From Stromatinia cepivora (lineage: Eukaryota > Ascomycota > Leotiomycetes > Helotiales > Sclerotiniaceae): 64,000 bases of DNA. Of the stretch, positions 11,915-23,900 are shown in pieces. The translations under genes and the position numbers were made by a program. The number at the start of each line of letters is the position of its first letter. Position 1 is the stretch's first letter. The notes under the pieces are model-generated. The model did not search any database and had not been told where the DNA came from. It saw nothing but the letters and a program-made list of their open reading frames with translations. The DNA lies in contig RCTD01000006.1 in assembly GCA_014898415.1 (NCBI GenBank), positions 1,798,001 through 1,862,000 on the forward strand, given 5' to 3'.

Positions 11915-13701
11915 TCAAACCTTTTGATCTCCCCCTGTCTCTTTATCTTGATCCAATGCTTTTTCCTTCTCCATGGTTTTCGTATCGTCGTTTACGTGAT
12001 TGGTTGATGTTGATATTTTTGAAGCTTCATTTGCTGCTGCGGATTTTTTGGATTTCTTTTTGGATTTCTTCGATTTTTTTGGAGGTGCTTCTTTGGGTGG
12101 AGATGTATGTTCGTCTTCGCTTGAGTTATCTTTTCGCTCTTGTGCTTCTTGCTCCTCTTCTGTCTCTCTGCCAGTTTCTGTACTAGGTGGCTCTGACTCT
12201 AGCTCCGGTTCTGGGACTGGCTCTCCAATGACGGTCTCAGCCTTTTCTTCGACAGTATCACCATTCTCTTGTTTCACCTCCGTCTTGTCTCCGAGTGAAT
12301 CACCAGACATACTATCCCACGAACCCGTCGAATCTGCCTTCGAATCATCATCATGGATGACCGTCTCTGAATCTTCCTGCTCCGGTTCCGATTCTTCAAT
12401 CGTTTCCGAACTTGGCTCTTCTTCCTTTGATATTCCATCATTCGACTCCTCGGATTCCATAGCATGATCTGGATCCACCTCCTCAAAAGTCTCCACTATA
12501 ACGGGTATTTCCGTCCCAGTATCACTTTCCACCCCTCCATCCTCTCCCTCTTCCTCTGCAATCCTTGAATTACGTGCATCCCTTAATCTCTGAGTAATAT
12601 CCCCTTCTTCCTCATCAATTTCTTGAACTGTCGTAATCGCCGATCCCACTGAAGGAGATTGTCTAACATGTCTCCTCGTTGTATTTTGTCTTCCAAGTCC
12701 TGAGAAGTCCTCCTCAACCCCTACTGGCGTCTTCAAAATTGACGTAACTGTCAGAGGTTTATCCTCAACATTTTCCAGCCCCTCTGCTTCTGGCGGTAGC
12801 TTATAATTCTCCGGTGGCAATAGCTCATGCATATCACAAACCGTCTTAAACAAAACATAAAGTCCCGTTTGACCCTCAACCTGCCAAAATACTCCTCGAT
12901 GTTGAAACCATGCATGCGCAAATATTCGATGTAAGCGTCTGAAAATATTAATTAAATGTTTAACACCAGCCCCTCTATCATCCATCGCATCGCCAGCTGC
13001 CATACTCAAACGACTTGGAAATATCTTTTGACTAGTTACGATATTGGTAGCCCAATCTAATGTATGACAGCAATAATCGATAGCGCAACAACTCTTAGGT
13101 GATTCATGTACGGCGCAAAGAAATTGCCATTCAGAAGCGCGCATTTCTGGACATGTATGTGCGGAACAAGGAGGATCGTCAAAGAGGAATCCAATTATTA
13201 GATCATTGCATTTGTTGATTAAGAAACGGCAGAGTTCATAAAGCCAAAGGGCTTGATCAAGTCCATTCGGTGGTGTGGCTATTTCGACGGCAGTTTCCCG
13301 AGTTATAGGGACGCTATGGTCTTTGGATGGAGGTTTGGTATGATAGTGATGAAGCGCTTTTAAATGTTCTTGTAGTTGGAATGCCGAGTCGAGCTGAATA
13401 GTACCAAAAATATGTTAGCATATTATCATAAAGTAGATGCGACGTAGCCTTTGAGCTTAAAATCAGGAGGCACACAAACCTCACTCAAAGGTATGAGAGG
13501 TGGACCAGCAGCCATATCAGCAGCTTTTGTTCCTGGATGTATCCTTCGACTGGCATTTATTTCTATAATACTTTGTTCAATCATTTGTTCTTGATTTGAG
13601 GAAGCACTCCCAAGTGATGGAGATTTAGGGCCAATCTGGATTTCTGTGGGTGGAGGTGGGCTTGGAAGCCGTGGAGAACTTGGTGGGAGAGTAGACATCA
13701 T
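11915..13701 (-). CDS. MOB family protein, phocein/MOB3 type (STRIPAK subunit), with long acidic tail
   Basis: Two exons on the minus strand, 13701-13480 and 13393-11915, give 566 residues. The intron is GT-AG with a GCTAAC branch site and falls between codons. After a Pro/Ser-rich N-terminus (about 1-70), a MOB domain spans roughly residues 75-275. It contains TCPEMRASEWQFLCAVHESP, the block AIDYCCHTLD and the zinc-ligand pair in HAWFQH (H-x4-H). These blocks resemble phocein (MOB4/MOB3) more than the Mob1 and Mob2 kinase activators. Phocein-type MOBs belong to the STRIPAK complex with striatin and PP2A; in Sordaria and Neurospora it is needed for hyphal fusion and development. Residues from about 280 onward are Glu/Ser/Thr-rich and end in a Lys/Ser cluster, so the protein is much longer than animal phocein (about 225 aa). 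It is divergent from ZNG1. Confidence 0.88.
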
Positions 13702-14060
13702 GATAGCCCCCTCAAATTGACCTTGTGAATCTTCATATATGCCAGAAAATGATGCGCTCGAGGTTGCGATCTGGTGAATTATTGTTGTTGTTGCTTCAAA
13801 GAAAGATAGCTGGAAATTGGAAGATGATGGTGTCGATCAATATTACAGAACCGGTAGTACGCGCCAATTTCTTCAGATTCGCGTTAACCAATCAAATTAT
13901 AGTGTGCTTTAAATAGTGTCGGGAACGCTAAATTTGATGTGCAAGGACGCTGAACCTTCACAAGGCTGTAGGTAGGCTATGAAATTTTATGGGACGAATA
14001 TTTGTTAAAGAAGTATTCAACAAGGAGAGAATAACCTAGATTTTCTTTCATATATTCATT
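13702..14060. promoter_or_regulatory. Divergent promoter region, MOB3 / ZNG1
   Basis: The 359 bp between two outward-facing start codons must hold both promoters. No motif that I can name stands out. A short open frame (13725-13916) looks fortuitous. Confidence 0.5.
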
Positions 14061-15804
14061 ATGGACCTCGACGATGATATTCCTATGTTAGTAGATGTGG
14101 GAGGGAAAGAAGATAATGCAGAAGAAAATGAAGCAAAACCAATCAAAGTACCAATCACAATTGTCACAGGTAAGCAAGTTCTATATACACATACATATAA
14201 ATCGAATGATATAATTAACAATTAACTTGAAACTTCAAGGATATCTTGGTGCTGGCAAGACAACTTTGATGAACTATATTTTGAACGAGCAACATGGAAA
14301 AAAGATAGCTGTGATATTAAATGGTATTTACTCTTTACATACTCTTTAGGTCTTCTATCACACAAATTGACTCTTAGGCTAACTACTTGTATAGAATTTG
14401 GTGATTGTAAGTTGGAAACTATAGATCGAGTGATCTTCCTGGTTCTTACTTTATGAAACTGCTCTACCATGGATCTGACTAGGTATCATGGCTTATGACA
14501 TCCAAACTAACGTCTTCACCATGCAGCCGCTGATATAGAGAAATCTTTGACCGTCAATACCGGTAGTGAGCAAGTGGAAGAATGGCTCGATGTTGGTAAT
14601 GGTTGTATATGTTGTTCCGTAAAGTAATTACCCATATTCCTACTCGATTCTTTTCCCCCTTCCCCTGTCACTTCCCCCTCTCCGCCTCCCTCACACCTCA
14701 CCAACACATCCCCAGGGACTCCGGTGTAAACGCTATCGAAACCCTCATGGACCGTCGTGGTGCCTTCGACTACATCCTCCTCGAAACAACAGGACTCGCC
14801 GACCCAGGTAACCTCGCTCCCCTCTTCTGGGTCGATGAAGGCCTCGGAAGTACCATCTACCTCGACGGAATCGTCACGCTCGTCGACGCCAAAAATATTC
14901 TCAAATCTCTCAATGAACCCATTCCTTCCGAGATCCCCTCCGAGACCCCCAATCAAAGCAAATCTTATTCCAATGTCAATAATGAGAAACATGAACATTC
15001 AGGACCTCATCTAACAACAGCTCACCTCCAAATCTCTCACGCCGATGTTCTTATTCTTAATAAATCAGATTTGGTCACTCCGGAAGAATTGGAAATTGTT
15101 AAGGAAAGAATCACGGCTATAAATGGTTTGGCAAAATTACACATTACAGAATTCGGCGCAACTCCAAAGTTAGAGGGTGTTTTGCTAGATTTACATGCGT
15201 ACGATAGAGTTGATTTTAATTTGGAGGAAGTAAAGGCAAAAGGACATAGTCATTTAGATCCCGTGAGTTTAAATCTTTTAATACCTTCACTTCCTACCCC
15301 ATCCAGCTTTTTACCCATCTTTTTAAATTTCCAAACAAATTTCTTATCCAACCTCTTCCCTCCCCTTAAAGTACTACATCCATCTAACAAATAAAAAAGA
15401 CAATCACAACCCTCACCCTCACCACACCACCCCTCCCTCCATCTTCCATCCCCCACCTCGACGCCTGGCTCCGTTCCCTCCTCTGGGATTCCACCATTCC
15501 GACCCCTACTTCATCCACAATCACCAATTTCACCTCCTCCATTCCATCCCCAGAAATCCACCGTCTAAAAGCCCGTCTCCCCCTCACAAACAACACCACC
15601 AAAATAATCCAAGCAGTACGAGAGATATTCGAGATCCTAGATGATACAACTCTATCTCCAACTCCTGGAACTGGAACAGGAACTGACGCTGAATCTGGTT
15701 CTGAAAAAGGCGAAATGGAAAACGATCTCAACAGCGAAGGTAAAATCGTATTGATAGGGAGGAATATTAGGGATATGGAGGGGATATTGTTTGAGAGTTT
15801 TTGA
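14061..15804 (+). CDS. COG0523 / ZNG1-type metallochaperone GTPase (CobW family)
   Basis: Six exons, 14061-14169, 14240-14323, 14395-14406, 14527-14623, 14716-15262 and 15400-15804, give 417 residues; all phases agree. The family hydrolyses GTP to pass zinc to client proteins; eukaryotic ZNG1 serves methionine aminopeptidase. Visible motifs are the Walker A loop GYLGAGKTT (split by intron 1 in the first Gly codon), the EFGD switch encoded by the 12-nt exon 3, the metal motif GNGCICCSV, the Walker B-like ETTGLADPG and the guanine-specificity motif NKSD. A His at the HSHLDP junction leads into the CobW C-terminal domain, which ends in KIVLIGRNI. The N-terminus reads DDDIPMLVD where ZNG1 proteins I know carry CPELVP, so the usual Cys seems absent. 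It shares a 359-bp promoter region with MOB3. Confidence 0.92.
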
Positions 15805-16596
15805 ATTGTGTTGTTGAGGGGAAGATATGATGTGATGTGTTAGTTAAGATATTTATCTATGGTATTTCAAATACAAATATTAGATTTCTGTGATCATTTC
15901 CTTTCATTTCATCGAATCTCAATCTTTAAATGCCAGTCATACGAATAGTTACAACCAAAATACTCCTGCACTTCTCATGCCTGCTTCCCCATGACCTTAT
16001 TCCCCATCCCTTCTCTCTATACTACACATCCTAAGATTACCATTCCGTGTCCTTCATATCGCAGCATATACACACAGTGTATACAATCACAATGACTTAT
16101 TATTACATACCATACGATGCTCTATCATACCTATATCCTACCATAAGCAGAAAATAAGTAATCCAGAGCAACTAGATTAGTTTGGAATTCATATTCAAAG
16201 TTCGTATTTATATGTATACATTTCATACAACCTCCCTCTCCTTCTCCCTCTCCCTTCCCATCCTATATCATCAAACCCCACACCCCAGATCATCGAACCC
16301 CATCCAAAAAAAGTCTACTCTGCTGCTTCGCTCCCCTATCTTATACTCGTATACATATATTATATATCCACCTAACTGCCCCCATACACACCATATACCC
16401 CTTCCAAATTTTTCCTTCATCATCCCTTAATCATCCATTTACCCCTTTTTATTCTCTACCTTTTCATCTCCACACCTCCTCATTACCTCATTCTTTCATC
16501 TTACCTTCTCATTGTTTTCATTTTCATACCTTCTCACTTCTTTACTTTTTTACCTTTTTATCTTTCACTTTCTTATATTTTTATCTTCTTATATTA
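15805..16596. other. Intergenic, strongly pyrimidine-rich on the plus strand
   Basis: This stretch holds the ZNG1 3' UTR and the far end of the GT32 relic. From about 16210 to 16596 the plus strand is almost entirely C/T with few purines. No gene is recognised. Confidence 0.45.
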
Positions 16597-18061
16597 TTAT
16601 TTTTTTCTCCTCCTTACCTCTTTATCTCTTCCCCTTCTCCCCTTCCCCGATTGAGTAGCATACGCAATTCCAGAATAAGCCGCAATTGCAAGCGCACAAT
16701 TACTCGTCTTCTCCAGAACATACTCTAGCGTGACGTCCCCATCCCAATCCTCCACCCCCTAAGGTACTTTATGACCCATATATGATAACTAGAATTAGAT
16801 CATCAAATACAGTTTTTGATTGCTTATAAATACAGTGAATTTGACTGTTCCAATCAAAGAAAATATTACAAAACTGAATTCCCAAAATCATATAGAAAAT
16901 TATAATATATAATAAAAGTAAATAGAGATCGATTTGAAATTATTATTAAAAAAGTAAAACTATCCCTACTTAATTATCTTATTAATTATTTCACTAATAA
17001 ATCAACGAATTATAAATTCATTTAGATTGTATATTATATTTATTCGTTATTTAATTGTATTACAAAATCATTATTATTTTATACAATAGTACTATTCAAT
17101 TTTGGATAATCTAATTATATAACATTTTTGAAGTTTTTTTTTAAAAAATATTTTCGATATAAAGGTGATGATATAATAAAGATGGCGAAAGTAATAAGGA
17201 TAGATAATAAAAGTGATTATAAAAAGAGAGTTAGAAAAGGAAAATTAATTCGATTGAAATGAATTAGAAAATGAATTAGAAATTAAAGAAAATTTTAATT
17301 TAGATATCATATATAATCAATATTCGAATTTTTTTTCATAAAAATTCATTATATACAGCTAATATAATCGTATCTCATATCAAATCCATCAAATACTGCC
17401 CAACAAGTACCTTAGGGACCTTCGTAGCGTAATTATGTGCGTGGATGATGTACGAACTCGGATAATCCACGATCCATTCTGCTGGTTTCTGGTTTCGAGT
17501 TTCCCGCTACTTCTGGGCTCTTTTTGGGGTGGTCGGGGGGGAAGAGTATGGCATCCAAGTCCATATAAACCCACCAATCTCCGAAAAAGTTCTCGCGCGT
17601 ATGGAATCAGGTCGATACTCAATATATCGGATTCCTTGTCGGTAGTTGTGTTGTTTGCTGTCGACATATGACGTATGGAAGAAAGGCAATTTAGTGATCA
17701 ATTTCGTCCAAGTCTCTACCGCATGTTTCGTTCTCTCAATATTAGAATCCGGATCTGTACGCAGATATATTTCTTCCGTCCGGAAAAAGTTAAGGTAAAA
17801 TATATAGTCAGGAAGAATTTAAAGCCTAAACTTCAATTCTATCAAAGGATTTCTTGTAACCCATACACAATGGACGATATTCAGGATGGTATCGATGTAT
17901 TTCGTTGGTAGTGAGGTTGTGTAAACGAAGTACTAGTGGAGACAGAGGTTCGACATTGAGACAGGAAGTAGAAGATTGAACCTATAACAACAATATCAAA
18001 GATAGCCAAAAGTCGGAGTGTGTTGCCCTCTCCACCTGTCGAATAGCACTACTGAGCCCAT
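16597..18061 (-). pseudogene. GT32-type glycosyltransferase relic, frameshifted, shortened and split by a TIR element
   Basis: On the minus strand, successive frames spell a fungal GT32 protein with a DXD sugar-binding motif. Visible in order: a possible start at 18061; a membrane-anchor-like stretch (IVVIGSIFYFLS, about 17965-18000); NIVHCVWVT (about 17865), matching the IPNIVHxVW start of the catalytic region; IYLRTDP; RARTFSEIGG followed, one frame over, by YMDLDAI (the DXD core, about 17535-17560); and the C-terminal block DYPSSYIIHAHNYATK continuing into DWDGDVTLEYVLEK and SNCA. Defects: a shift after the anchor, a TAA near 17820, a shift just before DXD, a TAG near 17508, a spacer between DXD and the C-terminal block far shorter than usual, and the insertion at 16757-17417. 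Intact relatives are Golgi type II membrane enzymes. The gene is clearly dead. Confidence 0.75.
16757..17417. mobile_element. 661-bp AT-rich TIR element (MITE-like) with ACC duplication
   Basis: The ends are inverted repeats: 16757 begins CCCTAAGGTACTT, and the reverse complement of the right end reads the same 13 bases before diverging. The 3-bp sequence ACC flanks both sides (16754-16756 and 17418-17420). The interior is AT-rich, with no ORF, as expected for a RIP-mutated non-autonomous DNA transposon. A 3-bp duplication fits PIF/Harbinger-type elements, though the terminal bases do not prove it. It sits inside the C-terminal coding part of the GT32 relic; without the insert and one ACC copy the frame on both sides is continuous to the stop at 16597. 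Confidence 0.78.
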
Positions 18062-19850
18062 ACTAACGGAAAAAATATGATGGCGAAGAAGAAAATCTAA
18101 GAGTTGTTGAAGGATAACTCATAATGAATATGGCGCAGCAGCTCAGGTTCTCGAACCAACATCTACCCTGAACTACCATTTATCTCCATGAAATATGATG
18201 CTCGTATCAAAGTAGCACAAGAGAACTTTTTCTTCCCTTAGACAAGAGCCGCTCGGATGAGGGCAATAGATGAAGAGGAGGTGCTTCAGATTATCCTTTA
18301 TTGATGGAGGACTGCAAGGGGTCAGACGAATCTCAGAAGCACAGCCAAGGTCTATGGTGTTTGGGATTCTCACAACAACCCAAATCGGTACTGATCTGAA
18401 CGTGACAGAGGTTTTGCTATACCTGGGCCTGAAAGACTACTTTCACTCGTAATGGCCAAGTTATGCAGTCGTTTTTATCTTTGTGATGAAAGAGCAAAAG
18501 GTATCATGTCTATCGAGGTTTGATGCTTCTACTTCTATACAGAATTGTACCTGGGATCGTTAGCGCAGATCTATTCGCAGCGGGAGCTACCTTAACTGAT
18601 GTACTTCAGATCTAGTTTCCCATTTCTGTTAAAATACATATCTGATGAATTGACAGTTGCCAAGAGAGCTCTGCCATGCTTTAGGTCCATGTTGGTCGAC
18701 CAGACGATTATCGATGCTTGAGATATGCATAAGTTGAACTGCTGCGATAGAGCGTGTGCTAGGTACTGTATGGTCGCTGCTTGTTTGAGTTTGAACTAAT
18801 TTAAATGAGAGAAAGAATAGGTCGCCTTAGACTTGGATTTTCTAGCTTTGGTAAGGTTAAATAGCAAAAGCTTATGAGCTAGCTAGTGTTATTACTTTGT
18901 AGTTATTCGGACAAAACATGCTTTTTCGTCCGTGACTGCAGTTCCAGAATGTTCCCGACTATAATTGCACTTTAAATTGCGTCTCGTGTTGTTTGATGGC
19001 ATCTATGACCTCTTTCTTGTATAGTTTTGCAGCCGATCGATAGTCAATCAGGTGGTTGGCGGAGTGTACAAATTTACTAATTGAGAAAATCGATGCTGTA
19101 GAGGGTCTTTATGGTAATTGACGTAGGAATCAACAACTGTAGTTGATTTTTTTCTTTTTGGCATCACTCGTTTTTCATGATCGATTCACTGCCATATTTC
19201 AACTTCTTGTCGCTAGGTGAATTAACGAAGAGGAATACCGCAGCACTTCCAGAACCATTTTCTTCTCCATGTTCAAGATTAATTCCCATTACTCGAAAAT
19301 TCTGCGACACTCCCTTTGGTTCTTTCAGCTTTTAGATACCTTTAATAATTCTAAACTCCTCTTATATCTCTTGCAACATCTCAAACAGCCTTTTTGGCGT
19401 CAAGAATCGCTTTATTATTGCTTCTGTTTTTCTTATATCTTTGATTGCAACCTTTTTGCCCCTCCAGACAAACTTCACGAGACCCTACAGTAGTGTCAAT
19501 CATAAATAACAGGCCTATCGGCCGCGAGTCCTAGCTCTTTGAACCGTTCTTCAGTTTATATTCTGTTTATGGCTGCTTCTCCGCCTTCAACCTCCGATTT
19601 CAAGGACTTATTTGAGCTTACAGGCTCCTGTTTTTTGCCTGGTAAGCTTTTTCTGATCGAATAACTCTATTTATCGTCTGTTAAGAGCAGCTTCTAGACT
19701 CTCAATAGTTATATAATACAGCCTAGACATCATCTACACGGTACTAACCTCTCATTTCACAGCTTCTACTTGTAAATTTCGGGTTCATACTTAATTTCTA
19801 TACGTCTGAAAGTATCTAATCGTAGAGATTGCTTCGAACTCTATCCGAAA
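18062..19850. other. Intergenic, no gene recognised
   Basis: Only short, unconvincing open frames occur (for example 18270-18452 and 19269-19493). The right end presumably holds the promoter of the histidine phosphatase gene. Confidence 0.45.
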
Positions 19851-20959
19851 ATGGTCCTGTGCTCCAGTATCAAGCAATACTTTGCTCCTGCAGCACCCAA
19901 GCTTAAAACTAGGATATTTGTACATCTTATGCGACATGGAGAGGCATACCACAACCTAGGACACCTCGATGGCCAAATCAATCTGCAATCCTACGATATT
20001 CCCGATCCCCGTCTTACCGATGAAGGTATAAGACAAGCTAGATCTGCTACAAAGAAGATGGCAAAACGCTGTCCCGTCCCCAATATTGTCCTCACATCTC
20101 CTCTCACTCGCACCCTCGAGACTACTCTCCACGTCTTCCCTATCACCAGCAATGGCAGTATGTCCCATCAACCTCAAATCGTTGCCTATGACGACTTAAG
20201 GGAGAGCGGAGCTTATCTGTGCAACGTTCGCCAGCCAGTTTTTGACTTGGAAACACATTATAACCGTATGGGAGCGGACTTTAGCACTTTGTCACCTGTT
20301 ATCCCGCCTATGAATAATATCATTCGTGCGAAACAGCGAGCGGAGATTGCGAGGATGGAGATTGCGAGAATTGCGAGGATTATACGCAAGGGCGGCGGGT
20401 TTTGGAAAGGGGTTTATATACAGGGCGCTGCTGTGCAGACTGTTGGGTGGCGTCTGCGGACAAAGGTTGGGGGGGATATACACATTGTGGTGATATCTCA
20501 TGGGTCTTTTATGAAATATTTACTGCCATGTAAGCTACGTCCTTTACCTTATCAATTACGCGACCACAACTGACACATTCGGTGAAGTTTCTCACACAAA
20601 CAAGCGAGTCTGGAAGAAATTTAAGGCAGGAGAGATGAGGACCTACGTAATGGATGTAGAGGGTCATTTAAACGAAACGGCAAAATCTAAAGGAATTAGA
20701 AGTACTACTACTTCGCAAAAGGTCAGCTCAAATTTACTAGTGCTCCTAGCTGAAGCCATCTTGTTTGATTGAGACATTGGGCTAAACATTGATGCAGGAC
20801 GACGACGATGAACCTTACCAGTGGACGCTGTTTGGAATATTTATGTGGATTTTGGGGCTGATTTTATGTGGATTTGGGATTTATTTCAACGGCTTGATGA
20901 ATGCAGCACCAAATAAAAAGCTTTTAGACTGCTTAGAGTCTGGAGATGAATGTAGTTGA
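19851..20959 (+). CDS. Histidine phosphatase (phosphoglycerate-mutase-like) with C-terminal membrane anchor
   Basis: Three exons, 19851-20529, 20588-20721 and 20798-20959, give 324 residues; phases agree and both introns are GT-AG. The phosphohistidine motif LMRHGEAYHN is near residue 27, with SPLTRTLET and the second catalytic His in SHGSFMKYLLP, as in branch 1 of the histidine phosphatase superfamily. Substrate cannot be read from sequence; fungal proteins of this type are mostly annotated only as phosphoglycerate mutase family. The last exon encodes a DDDDE stretch and then one hydrophobic segment (about residues 276-300, WTLFGIFMWILGLIL), followed by a short polar end, so the protein is probably tail-anchored with its catalytic domain in the cytosol. 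Residues 160-180 hold an Ala/Arg-rich repeat (ARMEIARIARI). Confidence 0.85.
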
Positions 20960-23900
20960 GCTATCTTAAGTTATTTCTTATATTTTAGAGAAATGATACC
21001 TTCAAACACTTCATGATTTACTAGATCAAAGGCCATCAGAGTATGATGACACTGCTGTCTGAGTTGCAAAGATTCGCCGAGGACGGAGAAGCTCACTGGA
21101 ACTAAATGTTGTAAATGGACATAGAAAAAGTTGCCTTGGTGAAAGTAAATTGAACAATATAATCGGATGACAGTGTCTTTGAAATTTGAGTGTAGAATAC
21201 AAAATATTCTCATTCGTTCTCTTATGATTAAACGAATGTTGTAAGTTCAAGCTATATTAGCTCAACATTTTAAATGACAATGCTTAAAGGGGTCTCGCCT
21301 AATTTAAATGATTGATACATTCTATTCTACCAAGTCATTATAATGAAGTTTAGTTCTCTAGCGTGGTATTGGGACCAAATATCTACGATAATCTAATGAA
21401 ATGCAGGAAGACTAAATGGTTTCGAGATTAATGTCAATGGGATGTAAGAATCTTAATTTATCCTTTAAGCTTGAGGACTTCGAACTTATTTCAGGAAAGG
21501 CTATACGGGAGTCTAATACCAAAATAGATTTTGTTGCATATCTGACAAACAATGTAGAATTGAAATCATAAGATTGCGATATGAATCACGTTCTGATATT
21601 CTCCGAGGGTCCAAAAAAGATTTTTGAAAGTTTGTATCTGGAAAGATAAAATTAGAGAGATTGCTACCAAGATCCTTAATCTAGGTGACTTCCAAATCAA
21701 ACTTCTCCTCTTTGTAATTCTACAATACTAATTGAAGAATGTTTGGCGGGTTGGAGAAGCTATAGTTTACACCAAATTGTGGGAAGCGTCAACACGTGCA
21801 AATCGAAAGCAGGCAACTCCGAAATTCCAAGCTATTGGTAAGCGCTGCTCATAGTAGTATGCATCGCTCCTCCACAAGCTATGAAATTTGTATGTAATCA
21901 CCTCGAGATACTTAAGGCCATTAAAAACTCGAAATAGCTTCAGTTTAAATGATTTCTGGAACCCAATTCAGTTGCTCCCGGCCAATTCAAACAATGCGCC
22001 ATCACTCCTTTTCAAAACGACCTACCTACATAGGTGGTGGAGATTCTAGGAATGGTAACTATTTTGAATGCAGGAGCAAGTGCTTTTGGACTATACTCAG
22101 AAGCATTTGGGTATCTTCGGATAGTCTCAGGATTATTTCTGTCACTTTCGATTCTACGTCATGACTTTTACGATGTTTTTGTCAATATAATTAGTATCGC
22201 ACAAATGGAATTCCAAGGCACCACTTCAGAAGGTACACATTTTCTATCTTATCGTGTATATATCAATCATTCCAGTACTCTAGCCTCCTCTCGAGTTTCT
22301 TCGGCGATGTGAATAGCATATAGAATCTCTGGATGTGAGCCGTTATAGTATACATATTTATTCTTGGGAGGTTGTTTTGCACTTCCCGGTGATAAGTAGT
22401 GTTAGATTTCATTCCACTGACAATTTTATGTATTTATGATGATCCACAAAGATTTTAGATGAGAATACAATTTCATCATTGCTTATTTCGCCTCATCTAA
22501 TCTATATCTTCGGAAATCAAAGGCCTTTTATAAATTCACAGGAATAGTTGTTTCCTAAGCCCCGTATGGTAATATGACTTGCCAGTCCGGACTACTGGCA
22601 ATAGTAATGTCCTGTTGCGACTTTGCATATAAAATTCGTACAAGTCAAGCGGAACCGCCAATCAGCCGCTCAAAATTAAAGCCATAACAAGGTCTGTGGA
22701 AGTCGGGGGTCGATATCTAGATATAAGAATGCTTGAATGAATATGTCTCCCTTGAATATGTGGGTAGATGCCATATTGTGTAGAGCTTCCACTCAAACAG
22801 ACCGCTGTATTATGCATCTTCCAAGCAACACCGACTGACATTCTACGCAAACCACTTATGCCGATTTAAGGCTTGGTAGTCAATACTTCATAGCCTTGGA
22901 CCTAGCAATATTGGATGCAAGTTTGATATTAGCAATACTTTGCTGTATATCTAAAAAAGAAACAATTTGGGTTCAATGTTAGTCGAAAATTTTACCTAAA
23001 TCAAAGGACGACCTAGGTTTGTGTTGAAGTTTTGCTGTGTGGGAATCAATGCACCGATAATTATTCTCTGGGACTAGAAAAGAGCAATTCACACTAATAA
23101 ACTCATTCATTTATAATGAAAAGTATCCGACATTGTATTAACTTCGCTCGTTTAGTTAGTATTCAGTTCATGAGCTTTAATCAACAAACTATGATTCCAT
23201 CTAGTCTCTAGACTATTTTAAGGAATGGAGTTGCCGTCTGATACTACATGATGTTTTTATTTCCTTGCTAGTCCTCATGCCTCTTCTGTAATTGAATGGC
23301 CATATCCAACTGGTTATAGATGTACTTTACTTGAGAAAATTCAGGGGGCTCCATCTATCCGAGTTTAAGAGCGTAACACCGGGCGCCCTGACGTACATTT
23401 TGAGATCCTTACTTGAGTATGAGTATATCAAAGATTGAAGTCCTCTAAGAGAAACATGAATGGATGCTGTTGTATACAAGCCTGAATTGGCCATGGTAAC
23501 TCGACTTGGAGTATACTATGCTGTGATTCTCTACGCGCAGTGCTCCGGAACACTTGGAATTAGCTGTCAAATATGATTGTCATTATACATAGCAAGATCC
23601 AGCTCATGACGGGAGCGGTGAATGCTTCAATACTAACTCCCCTCTTTAATCTCTCATCCTATCAACCCAACTTCATTGTTCGTATATACAAAACATATCA
23701 ATTCATTCACATAAAACATCCACTCAAACAATTCGAGTAACTTTCTAACTATCAGGTATCCAAATCCTAGACAATACCATTAGAAAAGCCCCTACCCTAA
23801 CACTCAATCAGAAGCCTCCTGTATAAGAAAAGCCGGATGATACCAAAGTAGTGTATGAAACAAGCAACTCAACTCAAAATCTCCACCCAGGAATTTTTTT

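Noticed and set aside
12000..12467. 155-codon plus-strand open frame, Ser-rich
   Set aside because: It is the antisense shadow of the acidic Ser/Glu tail of the MOB3 gene; codon bias of the sense strand explains it.
22034..22312. Hydrophobic 92-codon open frame that resembles a membrane fragment
   Set aside because: No flanking exons or known motif could be found; hydrophobicity alone does not support a gene.
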